Positions 1 to 6,728 of a stretch of DNA of 21,180 nt are shown piece after piece (the first letter of the stretch is position 1; each line of letters begins with the position of its first letter). The stretch is taken from contig NZ_MUXV01000002.1 in assembly GCF_002014975.1 (NCBI RefSeq), positions 126,061 to 147,240 of the forward strand. Reading direction: 5' to 3'. The stretch comes from Moraxella bovis. GTDB taxonomy: Bacteria; Pseudomonadota; Gammaproteobacteria; Pseudomonadales; Moraxellaceae. Both the position numbers and the translations under genes were made by a program. The notes beneath the pieces were generated by a model. That model worked only from the letters and a program-made list of their open reading frames with translations, was not told the origin of the DNA and ran no database searches.

Positions 1-55
1 GCTCAGGGTGAACGGAAAATCTAGTTCAGCATACTTTTTAGACCAATACCAAAAT

Positions 56-436
56 TTATTCGATATATAAAATCGCTTCAATCTCCACCAACGCCCCTTT
101 TGGTAAGGCAGAGACTTCTAGGGCGGCACGGGCAGGATAAGGAGCGGTGAGACGAGATTCAAAGATTTGATTTAATTCATTAAAATCATTCAAATCATCT
201 AATGATACGTTAAACTTTACCACATCCGCCAAACTACCGCCTGCTACTTTGGCAATGGCTTCAATATTATCAAACACTTGCTCAGCTTGGGCGGTAAACC
301 CATCACGCAAGGTCATGCTTACAGGGTCAAGCCCGATTTGACCTGAGACATAGACGGTATTACCCACCTTGACAGCTTGTGAGTACGTTCCCACTGCTTT
401 TGGGGCGTTGTCAGCATGAATGATTTGTTTTGGCAT
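56..436 (-). CDS. ridA: RidA family enamine/imine deaminase
   Basis: 126-aa protein of the RidA/YjgF/UK114 family, which hydrolyses reactive enamine/imine intermediates (such as 2-aminoacrylate) released by PLP enzymes to give 2-keto acids and ammonia in the cytoplasm. The family pattern is clear: GTYSQAV near residue 16, VYVSGQIGLDP at 28-38, and a C-terminal PYPARAALEV block with the substrate-binding Arg at about 103 and a following EIEAI. The usual Cys in the RxCxEV block is Ala here; that Cys is not strictly needed in the family. Length is normal. The start is supported by an AGGA Shine-Dalgarno about 7 nt upstream. ridA lying downstream of spoT matches the order in related Moraxellaceae, although here a small gene and an M48 peptidase intervene. 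Confidence 0.95.
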   Translation of the reverse strand: MPKQIIHADNAPKAVGTYSQAVKVGNTVYVSGQIGLDPVSMTLRDGFTAQAEQVFDNIEAIAKVAGGSLADVVKFNVSLDDLNDFNELNQIFESRLTAPYPARAALEVSALPKGALVEIEAILYIE

Positions 437-478
437 GGTTATTCCTAAGATATTTCTATGTTTAAATGCTGTTTAAAT

Positions 479-497
479 ACCATTTATCTTAAATGGT
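479..497. repeat. perfect 8-bp hairpin between ridA and the 61-aa gene
   Basis: ACCATTTA and TAAATGGT flank a 3-nt loop. It lies downstream of the 61-aa gene and upstream of ridA. No T-run follows on the minus strand, so a terminator role is not supported; an operator or mRNA-stabilising hairpin is equally possible. Next to it (about 459-478) GTTTAAAT occurs twice as a direct repeat. Confidence 0.4.
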
Positions 498-525
498 GTT
501 CATTTGTCTGTAATTTACCCGCTTA

Positions 526-711
526 TTACTTGCTCGTCTTGTTAGCTTGCCAACGAGCCATAATTTTATCCCACAGACTCATGGCAGGCTCGCCCGTATA
601 GACGATGTTACCTGCGACATTATCGGATGTCTTTGGCAAAAGATTGGGTTCGGTTTTGCCCAAAAAATGCACCACGTCAGATTTAGAATTTAGGTCAATT
701 TGACAACACAT
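526..711 (-). CDS. small hypothetical protein (61 aa)
   Basis: I do not recognise this 61-aa protein. Its start is strongly supported: AAGGAG lies 6 nt before the ATG, and a TATAAT box sits a short distance further upstream (737-742). It has two adjacent Cys at residues 2-3, no signal peptide and no membrane segment, and a basic C-terminus with a Trp-containing amphipathic stretch (SLWDKIMARW). It lies between ridA and the M48 peptidase gene, on the same strand as ridA and spoT. It may be co-transcribed with ridA, 89 bp downstream. It is probably a real small gene rather than noise because of the near-perfect ribosome-binding site. Confidence 0.6.
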   Translation of the reverse strand: MCCQIDLNSKSDVVHFLGKTEPNLLPKTSDNVAGNIVYTGEPAMSLWDKIMARWQANKTSK

Positions 712-736
712 GGCTTACTCCTTAAGAAATGGTAAG

Positions 737-742
737 ATTATA
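737..742 (-). promoter_or_regulatory. -10 box for the 61-aa gene
   Basis: TATAAT on the minus strand, about 26 bp before the ATG at 711. No convincing -35 at 17 bp; TTGAAT is 20 bp away. The leader would be short and include the AAGGAG site. Confidence 0.4.
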
Positions 743-802
743 TTAAACAAATTACCATGAATATTCAAGTATTTTTTATTGTTAAAGCACCCGTTCACCA
801 TG

Positions 803-831
803 TTGTTTTTAAACTTTGAAAATGCTATGAT
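803..831 (+). promoter_or_regulatory. promoter of the M48 peptidase gene
   Basis: TTGTTT (803-808), a 17-bp spacer, then TATGAT (826-831), giving a leader of about 25 nt before the ATG at 863. The existence of this promoter argues against the longer reading-frame start at 779. Confidence 0.5.
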
Positions 832-862
832 GGTTTTATGTTTTACCCAATCAGGACTTTTT

Positions 863-1645
863 ATGAAAAAATTAAGCATCGCCCTACTTAGTACCACCTT
901 GACTTTATCGGGTTGCACCACCGTTGCTGACATGGCAGGCATGGACACCAAAACCCTAAACGCCCAAGCAGGCTCCCACTATCAACAAATGCTCAGCAAA
1001 GCCAAGATTGATACCACATCAAACACCGCCAAGACCGTTCAACGTGCCTTTAACCGTCTAAGACCACATGCCGACTCCCTAAATAACACAGGCATACGTT
1101 TTGACTGGCAAATGACCGTGGTTAGGGATAAAACCGAGAATGCTTGGGCGATGCCAGGGGGCAAGATGGCATTTTACACAGGACTGGCTGAGAATTATAA
1201 CTTGACCGAGAGCGAGATTGCCGCCATTGTCGGACACGAGATGGCTCATGCTTTGCTAGAACACAGTAAAAAACAAATGGGAGCAAACGTCCTGTCTAGC
1301 CTAGCGGTACAGCTTGGTGCCGCCGCTGTCCAAGCCAATACAGGTTATAATGCCGACATGGTCAATCTCGGGGCAAGTGTGTTACACGAATACGGACTTG
1401 ATAAACCCCACTCTCGCCATCACGAATACGAAGCGGACGCACTCGGCATGCGACTGATGGCGATGGCAGGTTACAACCCTGCTGATGCCATCAACGTTTG
1501 GAAAAAGATGAACGCCAAAAAAGGCGGTGGTAGCAAGGCAGGTAGCATTTTCTCTACCCACCCCAATAACGACAGTCGTATTCAAGCGATGGAAAAGCTC
1601 CTTCCTGAGAACCGTGCCATCTATGAGCGTGCCATCAAACGTTAA
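863..1645 (+). CDS. M48 family zinc metallopeptidase, outer-membrane-type lipoprotein (LoiP/YggG-like)
   Basis: 260-aa secreted lipoprotein peptidase. The chosen start gives a classical signal peptide (MKKLSIALLSTTLTLSGC) with lipobox LSGC and lipidated Cys18; an upstream in-frame ATG at 779 would add 28 residues without a signal function and lies before the promoter. The zinc site HEMAH is at residues 125-129 (H125, E126, H129) and the third ligand is in HEYEADALG (about E190), as in M48 enzymes. E. coli LoiP and BepA are related periplasmic proteases that act on outer-membrane or misfolded proteins; that role here is inference. Length matches LoiP (about 250 aa). The gene sits alone on the plus strand inside a minus-strand block and ends at a strong terminator. 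Confidence 0.9.
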   Translation: MKKLSIALLSTTLTLSGCTTVADMAGMDTKTLNAQAGSHYQQMLSKAKIDTTSNTAKTVQRAFNRLRPHADSLNNTGIRFDWQMTVVRDKTENAWAMPGGKMAFYTGLAENYNLTESEIAAIVGHEMAHALLEHSKKQMGANVLSSLAVQLGAAAVQANTGYNADMVNLGASVLHEYGLDKPHSRHHEYEADALGMRLMAMAGYNPADAINVWKKMNAKKGGGSKAGSIFSTHPNNDSRIQAMEKLLPENRAIYERAIKR

Positions 1646-1668
1646 TCTAAATTATCATGGCATGGTTG

Positions 1669-1702
1669 AAAACAAACCCTGCATATTGGCAGGGTTTGTT
1701 TT
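1669..1702. terminator. strong bidirectional terminator between M48 gene and spoT
   Basis: A 14-bp perfect stem: AAAACAAACCCTGC (1669-1682), loop ATATTG, and its complement at 1689-1702, with T-rich sequence on both sides. It lies between the convergent stops of the M48 gene (1645) and spoT (1721), so it can serve both. Confidence 0.9.
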
Positions 1703-1720
1703 GTGCAAAAGCACAGAGCA

Positions 1721-3919
1721 TTAAGTCGGCATCTGATACAGTCGCATGATACTAGGATAGCCCAGCACTTGGCGTAGCTTCATGATACCTTCTTCTAAAT
1801 GAGCTCGGGAACGCACCACCACCTGTATAAAGGTCGCCCCGACCCCACCGCCTGATTTCTCATCTGCCTTGACAGACGTCTGCTCAATACCAATGTTCAA
1901 ATCACGCAGCTCATAAATCGCCTGACTCATCTGCTCTTCATTTAGCATGGCGTGGATTTTGAGTGTGGCAGGAAAATGCAGCTGTCCAATCGAGTTGGCA
2001 TGGTCAAGCTTGATATCCGACTTCCAGTTGAGCTGTATGACCTGATAAGGATTCTCAGCACGGATGTTTTCTAGTGAATAGCATTTATGACGATGGACGG
2101 TCAGCCCTTGACGTGCCGACAAATGTCCGACAATGTTATCGCCATACATGGGATTACAACATTTGGCAAAGGTAATCTCCAAACCCTTAATGCCTGCTAA
2201 TAAATGCTTGGTTTGGGTAATCTCCGCCCCGTCTGCCACATCCACTTCTTCGCTAAACAGACGAGAGACGACCAACTGTGGCAGTAGTGTGCCTGTGGCG
2301 ATTTGTAGGAAAATCTCGGTTTGGCTTGACACGCCACGCCATGCCAAAATATCCGCCCAATCCTGCTCGGATAAGTCATCTAGTGTTTTATCATAAGGCT
2401 TTAAGGCACGCATCAAGGCTTCTTTGCCATAATGCTCTTTTTGGTCATGGGGCAGATGTTTTAGGAATTTTAAAATCTCATTGCGGGCTTTGTTGGTCGC
2501 CACAAAGCCAAGCCAATCTGCCTTGGGCGTGGCATTTTTATCAATATCAATGCTCACGGTGTCACCATCTGCTAGCATCAACCCAAGCTTACCATGCTCG
2601 CCATTGATGTCCGCCCCTGTGGCGATGTTACCCACGGCAGGCCCGACCGCATAGGCAAAATCGAGTGCCGTCGCCCCACGGGGTAGCTCATAGGCACGCC
2701 CTTGGGGGCTATAACAGACGATTTTACGCTCATGCAGATAGCTCATAAGCTCATTGATGACTTTAAGCGACGTCTCCGCATCTTCGCCTTCGACCGCCGC
2801 CAAATCCTTCATATTACGCAAACTTGCCTGTATCACCGACTGACTGATGTCATTTTTGCTATTGCCAAGCACGCCCAAGCTAGACGCTTCTTTCATGCGT
2901 GCGGTCATGAGCGTGACTTTGATGAAGTTATAATCTTTTTGATAAATCAGCGACAGCGACTGATTGCCCCCTGCTAGGGGTTTACGGATATTGTCCTGAA
3001 TGTTACGGTCAGCGATTTCAAACTTTTGAATGAGATGATACGCCAGTTTGTCGCACGCCCCGATGTCTTCTAGCACCACCTCAAAATCATATTGGCGAAT
3101 CAAGCGATTGGCTTGCCCACGGTTTTTAAAGAACTGCCGATACATGCTTGTGCGGTTGTCCAGCACCTGCACATGTCCTTTTAGATTTAGATGTCCCAGC
3201 AGGTTTTGTAGGTAAGTGCTAATCTCAATCTTTTGAAAATTACGCCCCAAACCATGTTGTAACAGCTTGTCATTAAATTTGTTGTACATGGCAGGGTTAA
3301 GGTTGCGATAACACAAAAGCTCGATGTAGTCAGCGATGTCGTTTAGCCCCATAATGCGCGCGAACGGCACATAAAAATCCAACGTCTCACGAGCGGTTGA
3401 TTTTTGTTTTTCTTCTCGTACCGCATCCATGGTACTCATGTTATGCAAGCGGTCAGACAGCTTGATGATGAGTACACGGGGGTCTATGAGCGTGGCATTT
3501 AAAATCTTATGAAAAGTCGCTGCCTGCGATTGCTGTTTGCTCATGTTGCCCGATTTTAGCTTAGTTACGCCATCCACCAGCCGTGCCACCGTCTCGCCAA
3601 ACTCACTTGCCACCAGCTCATCGGTGACTTCGGTGTCTTCTACCGTGTCATGCAAAATCGCAGCAATGATAGAATCTTTATCAAGTGAGAACCCCGCCAA
3701 AATCTCCGCCACCGCAATGGGGTGCGTGATGTACGGCTCGCCCGATTTGCGTTTGTCCTTGATGTGTGCCATGTCGCCAAAATGGCACGCCCGTAGCACA
3801 TCCGCCCGCTCTTTGGCATCTAAGTAGCTGACCGCATTCATCAGGCTGTCTTTGGCTTCATCCACCAAAGGATGACTAAAACGTGTAGGGATATTATCGG
3901 CGTGGTAGTTGGCTAACAT
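1721..3919 (-). CDS. spoT: SpoT-type (p)ppGpp hydrolase with degenerate synthetase domain
   Basis: 732-aa long RelA/SpoT homologue. Hydrolase domain (about residues 25-200) looks intact: GEPYITHP, H52, HDTVEDT at 90-96, DRLHNM at 156-161. The following synthetase region (about 245-355) is badly decayed: where SpoT/RelA have an Asp- and Arg-containing FDxxAxRVI strand, this protein has RQYDFEVVLE (275-284), and the nucleotide-binding YQSLHT is NQSLSL (319-324). TGS domain at about 400-462 (ELPRGATALDFAYAVG) and a C-terminal ACT domain at about 650-730 are present. So it should degrade but not make (p)ppGpp. Acinetobacter SpoT is, from memory, a monofunctional hydrolase, so this fits the family. 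No clear Shine-Dalgarno precedes the ATG. A MITE-like element separates it from rpoZ, with which it is usually linked. Confidence 0.95.
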   Translation of the reverse strand: MLANYHADNIPTRFSHPLVDEAKDSLMNAVSYLDAKERADVLRACHFGDMAHIKDKRKSGEPYITHPIAVAEILAGFSLDKDSIIAAILHDTVEDTEVTDELVASEFGETVARLVDGVTKLKSGNMSKQQSQAATFHKILNATLIDPRVLIIKLSDRLHNMSTMDAVREEKQKSTARETLDFYVPFARIMGLNDIADYIELLCYRNLNPAMYNKFNDKLLQHGLGRNFQKIEISTYLQNLLGHLNLKGHVQVLDNRTSMYRQFFKNRGQANRLIRQYDFEVVLEDIGACDKLAYHLIQKFEIADRNIQDNIRKPLAGGNQSLSLIYQKDYNFIKVTLMTARMKEASSLGVLGNSKNDISQSVIQASLRNMKDLAAVEGEDAETSLKVINELMSYLHERKIVCYSPQGRAYELPRGATALDFAYAVGPAVGNIATGADINGEHGKLGLMLADGDTVSIDIDKNATPKADWLGFVATNKARNEILKFLKHLPHDQKEHYGKEALMRALKPYDKTLDDLSEQDWADILAWRGVSSQTEIFLQIATGTLLPQLVVSRLFSEEVDVADGAEITQTKHLLAGIKGLEITFAKCCNPMYGDNIVGHLSARQGLTVHRHKCYSLENIRAENPYQVIQLNWKSDIKLDHANSIGQLHFPATLKIHAMLNEEQMSQAIYELRDLNIGIEQTSVKADEKSGGGVGATFIQVVVRSRAHLEEGIMKLRQVLGYPSIMRLYQMPT

Positions 3920-3959
3920 GATTGGTTTGGCTCGGTAGTGTGTTGGTTGGTTGTTTAAT

Positions 3960-4166
3960 TAGGGCGTGCCCACTCTTTATAACACTATTTACAATTTTAA
4001 AATTTTTAGCAATAAATCAATCGTTTTTGCATGAAAAATGGCTAAATCTTGTGGCTCGAAGTCAAAAACTTGTCTGATAGAAGACTCACAGCCTTAAGTT
4101 TTTTCTTTGAAAAACGTGTGATTTTTCGTGATTTTCATTGCAAATACAAAAGGCAGGCACGCCCTA
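3960..4166 (-). mobile_element. MITE-like element, copy 1 (TA-bounded terminal inverted repeats)
   Basis: About 207 bp starting TAGGGCGTGCC (3960-3970) and ending with the complement GGCACGCCCTA (4156-4166). It carries no sensible coding sequence. Read on the minus strand it matches copy 2 (8241-8506) nearly base for base over its first 105 bp or so, including TATTTGCAATGAAAATCACG and GGCTGTGAGTCTTCTATCAG, and shares the core CAAGATTTAGCCATTTTTCA with copy 3. TA at each end is compatible with TA target duplication, as in IS630/Tc1-mariner MITEs. It lies between rpoZ and spoT. Confidence 0.8.
3976..3984 (-). promoter_or_regulatory. extended -10-like box at the element end, facing spoT
   Basis: On the minus strand TGTTATAAA, an extended -10 (TGn plus TATAAA), lies inside the end of the MITE-like element about 57 bp upstream of the spoT ATG. 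The other two copies read TGTTATCAA here. It could supply an outward promoter for spoT. No good -35 is visible. Confidence 0.3.
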
Positions 4167-4324
4167 ACAAAAAGCTCTTGAAGTGGGGCATGATTTTATC
4201 TAAAAAAATCCCCAATCCGAACTTTATAATTAATCAGTTTTTCGTTAAATTGTCAAGGGAAAATTATCCGTTTTTATGGAGTTATTTTTATGATAAAATC
4301 AGAAAGTTTAATGAATGACAAAAC

Positions 4325-4352
4325 AAAAAACCACGCCAAAAGCATGGTTTTT
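4325..4352 (-). terminator. rpoZ terminator
   Basis: On the minus strand AAAAACCATGC, a 5-nt loop, then GCGTGGTTTTTT, with one G-T pair in the 11-bp stem, 17 bp past the rpoZ stop. It suggests that rpoZ transcription normally ends before spoT. Confidence 0.7.
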
Positions 4353-4368
4353 AGGACTGTATATGATT

Positions 4369-4629
4369 TTAAAAACCATTAGCCGTTGGATCAAACGGTG
4401 GCGGTTCTTTTTTCACATACACTTCTTCAGGCTTATCTAAAATCGCACGGGTCACATGACCATCGGCAATCTCACGCAGGGCAAGCACGGTTGGCTTGTC
4501 GCCTTCGGGAGTCACCAACGGGTCGGCACGCCCTGTGGCAAGCTGACGTGCTCGTCTTGATGCCACCAAAATCAAATCAAAACGGTTATCCACCGTATCC
4601 AAACAATCTTCAATCGTCACTCGTGCCAT
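4369..4629 (-). CDS. rpoZ: DNA-directed RNA polymerase omega subunit
   Basis: 86-aa omega subunit, which helps assemble RNA polymerase by latching the beta-prime subunit and forms part of a ppGpp site in gamma-proteobacteria. The N-terminus [11 protein letters not shown] followed by [16 protein letters not shown] is diagnostic, then [14 protein letters not shown] at about 46-59. Length and acidic/proline-rich tail are typical. A purine-rich AAAGAG site lies about 9 nt before the ATG. gmk lies 86 bp upstream and spoT downstream, the usual gmk-rpoZ-spoT order, but with its own promoter-like box and a terminator here. Confidence 0.97.
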   Translation of the reverse strand: MARVTIEDCLDTVDNRFDLILVASRRARQLATGRADPLVTPEGDKPTVLALREIADGHVTRAILDKPEEVYVKKEPPPFDPTANGF

Positions 4630-4662
4630 AAATCACACTCTTTACATTGATAACAATCTATT

Positions 4663-4671
4663 ATTATAACA
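4663..4671 (-). promoter_or_regulatory. rpoZ promoter (extended -10)
   Basis: Minus-strand TGTTATAAT at 4663-4671 is an extended -10 (TGnTATAAT), about 34 bp upstream of the rpoZ ATG, between gmk and rpoZ. The -35 region is poor, as expected for this type. Confidence 0.5.
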
Positions 4672-4715
4672 GATTTTTACTATTTTAAAAGTGGAAAATT
4701 AAGGTTTGACACACC

Positions 4716-5348
4716 CTAACTTGCCAATAACTGACTGATTAATTTTTCATGGCGTGCCGTTTGCTTGTCGATGGCAAGGCGATAAGCAGTGATGATGGAT
4801 TTTATCTCAGATAATGCCACATCAAAATCATCATTAATTACCACATAGTCAAAGTTCACATACTCTTGCATCTCACGCACCGCCCCTGCCAGTCTGGTCT
4901 CGATGACCTTTGTGGCATCTTGGTTGCGATTCATCAGACGGCTACGCAGGGCTTCACGGCTTGGCGGTAGGATAAAAATCATCACCGCTTGAGGAATGAG
5001 TTTTTTGACTTGTAGTGCTCCTTGCCAATCAATCTCCAAAATCACGTCCATGCCCGCACTGAGCAAATCATTGACCGCCGTCTTACTGGTGCCATAATAA
5101 TTGCCAAACACTTCGGCATGCTCCAAAAACTCACTCTCCCCCACCAAGCGGATGAACTCATCTCTATTAGTAAAATAATAATGCTCGCCATCAATCTCAC
5201 CACGTCTGGGTTCACGGGTGGTGTGCGAGACACTAACCACGAGATTTTTGGTGGTGGCAAGTAGCTCCTTGACCAGTGAAGTCTTGCCTGTGCCTGAGGC
5301 GGCGGTGATGATAAAAAGCGTGCCTTGGGTGGGGTTTGTGTTCGTCAT
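4716..5348 (-). CDS. gmk: guanylate kinase
   Basis: Converts GMP and ATP to GDP and ADP in guanine nucleotide metabolism. With the start chosen (ATG at 5346-5348) the protein is 210 aa and begins [19 protein letters not shown], aligning with family N-termini; the P-loop is SGTGKTS at about 18-24. [19 protein letters not shown] and [12 protein letters not shown] are the GMP-binding and LID-adjacent family blocks. A longer frame opens at 5399 but would start upstream of the likely -10 box (5380-5385), so the shorter start is preferred. It diverges from ispH and leads the rpoZ-spoT block. Together with SpoT it links to the ppGpp/GTP balance. Confidence 0.96.
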   Translation of the reverse strand: MTNTNPTQGTLFIITAASGTGKTSLVKELLATTKNLVVSVSHTTREPRRGEIDGEHYYFTNRDEFIRLVGESEFLEHAEVFGNYYGTSKTAVNDLLSAGMDVILEIDWQGALQVKKLIPQAVMIFILPPSREALRSRLMNRNQDATKVIETRLAGAVREMQEYVNFDYVVINDDFDVALSEIKSIITAYRLAIDKQTARHEKLISQLLAS

Positions 5349-5379
5349 GATGATTTCGCCAAATGATGATGATTGACAG

Positions 5380-5385
5380 ATTATA
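5380..5385 (-). promoter_or_regulatory. gmk -10 box
   Basis: Consensus TATAAT on the minus strand, giving a leader of about 25 nt to the ATG at 5348. No good -35 is seen. It overlaps the divergent ispH control region. Confidence 0.45.
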
Positions 5386-5392
5386 GCACAAA

Positions 5393-5422
5393 TTGTCATA
5401 TCCTAAAACGACAAATTATGAT
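5393..5422 (+). promoter_or_regulatory. ispH promoter
   Basis: TTGTCA (5393-5398), 18-bp spacer, TATGAT (5417-5422), about 40 bp before the ispH ATG. It is back-to-back with the gmk promoter. Confidence 0.5.
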
Positions 5423-5462
5423 AAAGTAAGCCGTTTGATGTTGAGTTATTTGGAAATCTTTC

Positions 5463-6395
5463 ATGCAAATTCTACTTGCCAATCCCCGTGGCTTTTGTGC
5501 TGGCGTTGACCGTGCTATTGCCATTGTTAATGAAGCCTTATGCCGTTTTAATCCGCCCATTTATGTCCGCCATGAAGTCGTCCACAACAAATTTGTGGTT
5601 GAAGATTTGGCTCGTCGTGGGGCGGTGTTTGTCGAAGAGCTGGACGAAGTGCCTGATGGGGCGATTGTGATTTTCTCGGCTCATGGCGTATCCAAAGCAG
5701 TCGAAGACGAAGCGACACGCCGTGATTTGACCGTGTTTGATGCCACCTGCCCTTTGGTTACCAAGGTGCATATTGAAGTGGGTAAATTTGCCAAAGGCGG
5801 TATGGATGCCATTCTTATCGGACACGCAGGACACCCTGAGGTGGAGGGTACGATGGGGCGGTTTGACACCAGTTTTGGCGGTCGCATTCATCTGGTCGAA
5901 GATGTGGATGACGTGGCAAACTTAGACTTTGGGGCGGACAAAGAACTTGCGTTTGTTACTCAGACCACTCTATCTATGGACGACACCGCCCAAGTGATAG
6001 ACGCCCTAAAAGATAAATTCCCCCAAATCAACGCCCCAAGAAAAGACGACATTTGCTACGCCACCCAAAACCGTCAAGATGCGGTAAAATCTTTGGCAAA
6101 AGAATGTCAAATCGTCCTCGTGGTCGGTTCGCCCAACTCGTCCAACTCCAATCGCTTGCGTGAGCTTGCCGAACGACTGGGGGCAAAGGCGTACCTCATT
6201 GATAACGCTTCTCAGATGGATAAGGCATGGTTTGATGGCGTGGACAAAGTCGGAGTTACCGCAGGTGCGTCCGCCCCCGAAGTGCTGATAAAAGAAGTGC
6301 TAGACACCTTGCAAGACTGGGGAGCAGATGCCCCCACTGAGCTGTCGGGCATTGAAGAGAATGTTACTTTTTCTCTACCCAAGAGTTTGCGATAA
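5463..6395 (+). CDS. ispH: 4-hydroxy-3-methylbut-2-enyl diphosphate reductase
   Basis: Last enzyme of the MEP isoprenoid pathway: an iron-sulfur enzyme that reduces HMBPP to IPP and DMAPP in the cytoplasm. 310 aa, normal length. The three cluster Cys are C12 (NPRGFCAG), C96 (DATCP) and C198 (ICYAT). Substrate-binding residues are visible: H41 (EVVHN), H74 (SAHGV), H124 and E126 ([10 protein letters not shown]), T168 (TQTTLS), and the SNSNR block near 227. The Shine-Dalgarno is weak (GGAAA). It is transcribed away from gmk. Confidence 0.97.
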   Translation: MQILLANPRGFCAGVDRAIAIVNEALCRFNPPIYVRHEVVHNKFVVEDLARRGAVFVEELDEVPDGAIVIFSAHGVSKAVEDEATRRDLTVFDATCPLVTKVHIEVGKFAKGGMDAILIGHAGHPEVEGTMGRFDTSFGGRIHLVEDVDDVANLDFGADKELAFVTQTTLSMDDTAQVIDALKDKFPQINAPRKDDICYATQNRQDAVKSLAKECQIVLVVGSPNSSNSNRLRELAERLGAKAYLIDNASQMDKAWFDGVDKVGVTAGASAPEVLIKEVLDTLQDWGADAPTELSGIEENVTFSLPKSLR

Positions 6396-6471
6396 TTATT
6401 AGGGCTTGTCATTAGCCAGTCATAAACAAAACATCTGTTTACAATTTATCAAGAAAAATGGCGAAAAATGG

Positions 6472-6500
6472 TTGTCCCCACTTCTTAATTGGGCTACACT
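6472..6500 (+). promoter_or_regulatory. promoter-like sequence upstream of the 56-aa frame
   Basis: TTGTCC (6472-6477), a 17-bp spacer, TACACT (6495-6500), about 44 bp before the ATG at 6545. Spacing is ideal and the boxes are close to consensus. It is the only strong promoter-like sequence in the ispH to wax synthase gap. Confidence 0.45.
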
Positions 6501-6544
6501 AAACCTGTAACCCACCACTAATTTTAATTAAGACAGGTACAGCC

Positions 6545-6715
6545 ATGACCCGCCAAACCGCTCATCATCAAGCCACTCATTGCACTTGCCATGCCATCAT
6601 GACCGTCATTCATGGCGACAAGACACGCACCATCAGTAACGACATGATTGTCCAAACCCTAGCCAAATTAACCACGCCCATCAAGCAAACAACACCCAGA
6701 CGATGTGTGGCATAA
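6545..6715 (+). CDS. possible small protein (56 aa), unknown function
   Basis: An intact 56-codon frame starting MTRQTAHHQATHCTCHAI and ending TPRRCVA. It occupies most of the 333-bp gap between ispH and the convergent wax synthase gene, has a promoter-like sequence at an appropriate distance, and an ACAGG site about 8 nt before the ATG. It is rich in His, Thr and Cys, with a CxC motif at residues 13-15 and a third Cys near the end, which could bind metal; that is inference only. No signal peptide or membrane segment. I do not recognise the family. It could be spurious, but the fit of frame, promoter and gap is suggestive. Confidence 0.4.
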   Translation: MTRQTAHHQATHCTCHAIMTVIHGDKTRTISNDMIVQTLAKLTTPIKQTTPRRCVA

Positions 6716-6728
6716 GGGTTTTGTCATC

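Noticed and set aside
779..862. Upstream in-frame extension of the M48 peptidase
   Set aside because: It lies before the likely promoter and would bury the lipoprotein signal peptide that starts at 863.
715..951. 78-codon minus-strand frame overlapping the M48 gene start
   Set aside because: It overlaps the M48 promoter and signal peptide on the opposite strand and looks like chance coding.
4049..4318. 89-codon plus-strand frame between rpoZ and spoT
   Set aside because: It begins inside the MITE-like element, runs across its end, and the translation has no family resemblance or ribosome-binding site.
5349..5399. 17-residue N-terminal extension of guanylate kinase
   Set aside because: The extension contains the probable -10 box and does not match family N-termini.
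6404..6420. TTAGGGCTTGTC, similar to the repeat ends
   Set aside because: Only 10 of 12 bases match, and no matching inverted end or internal homology was found nearby.
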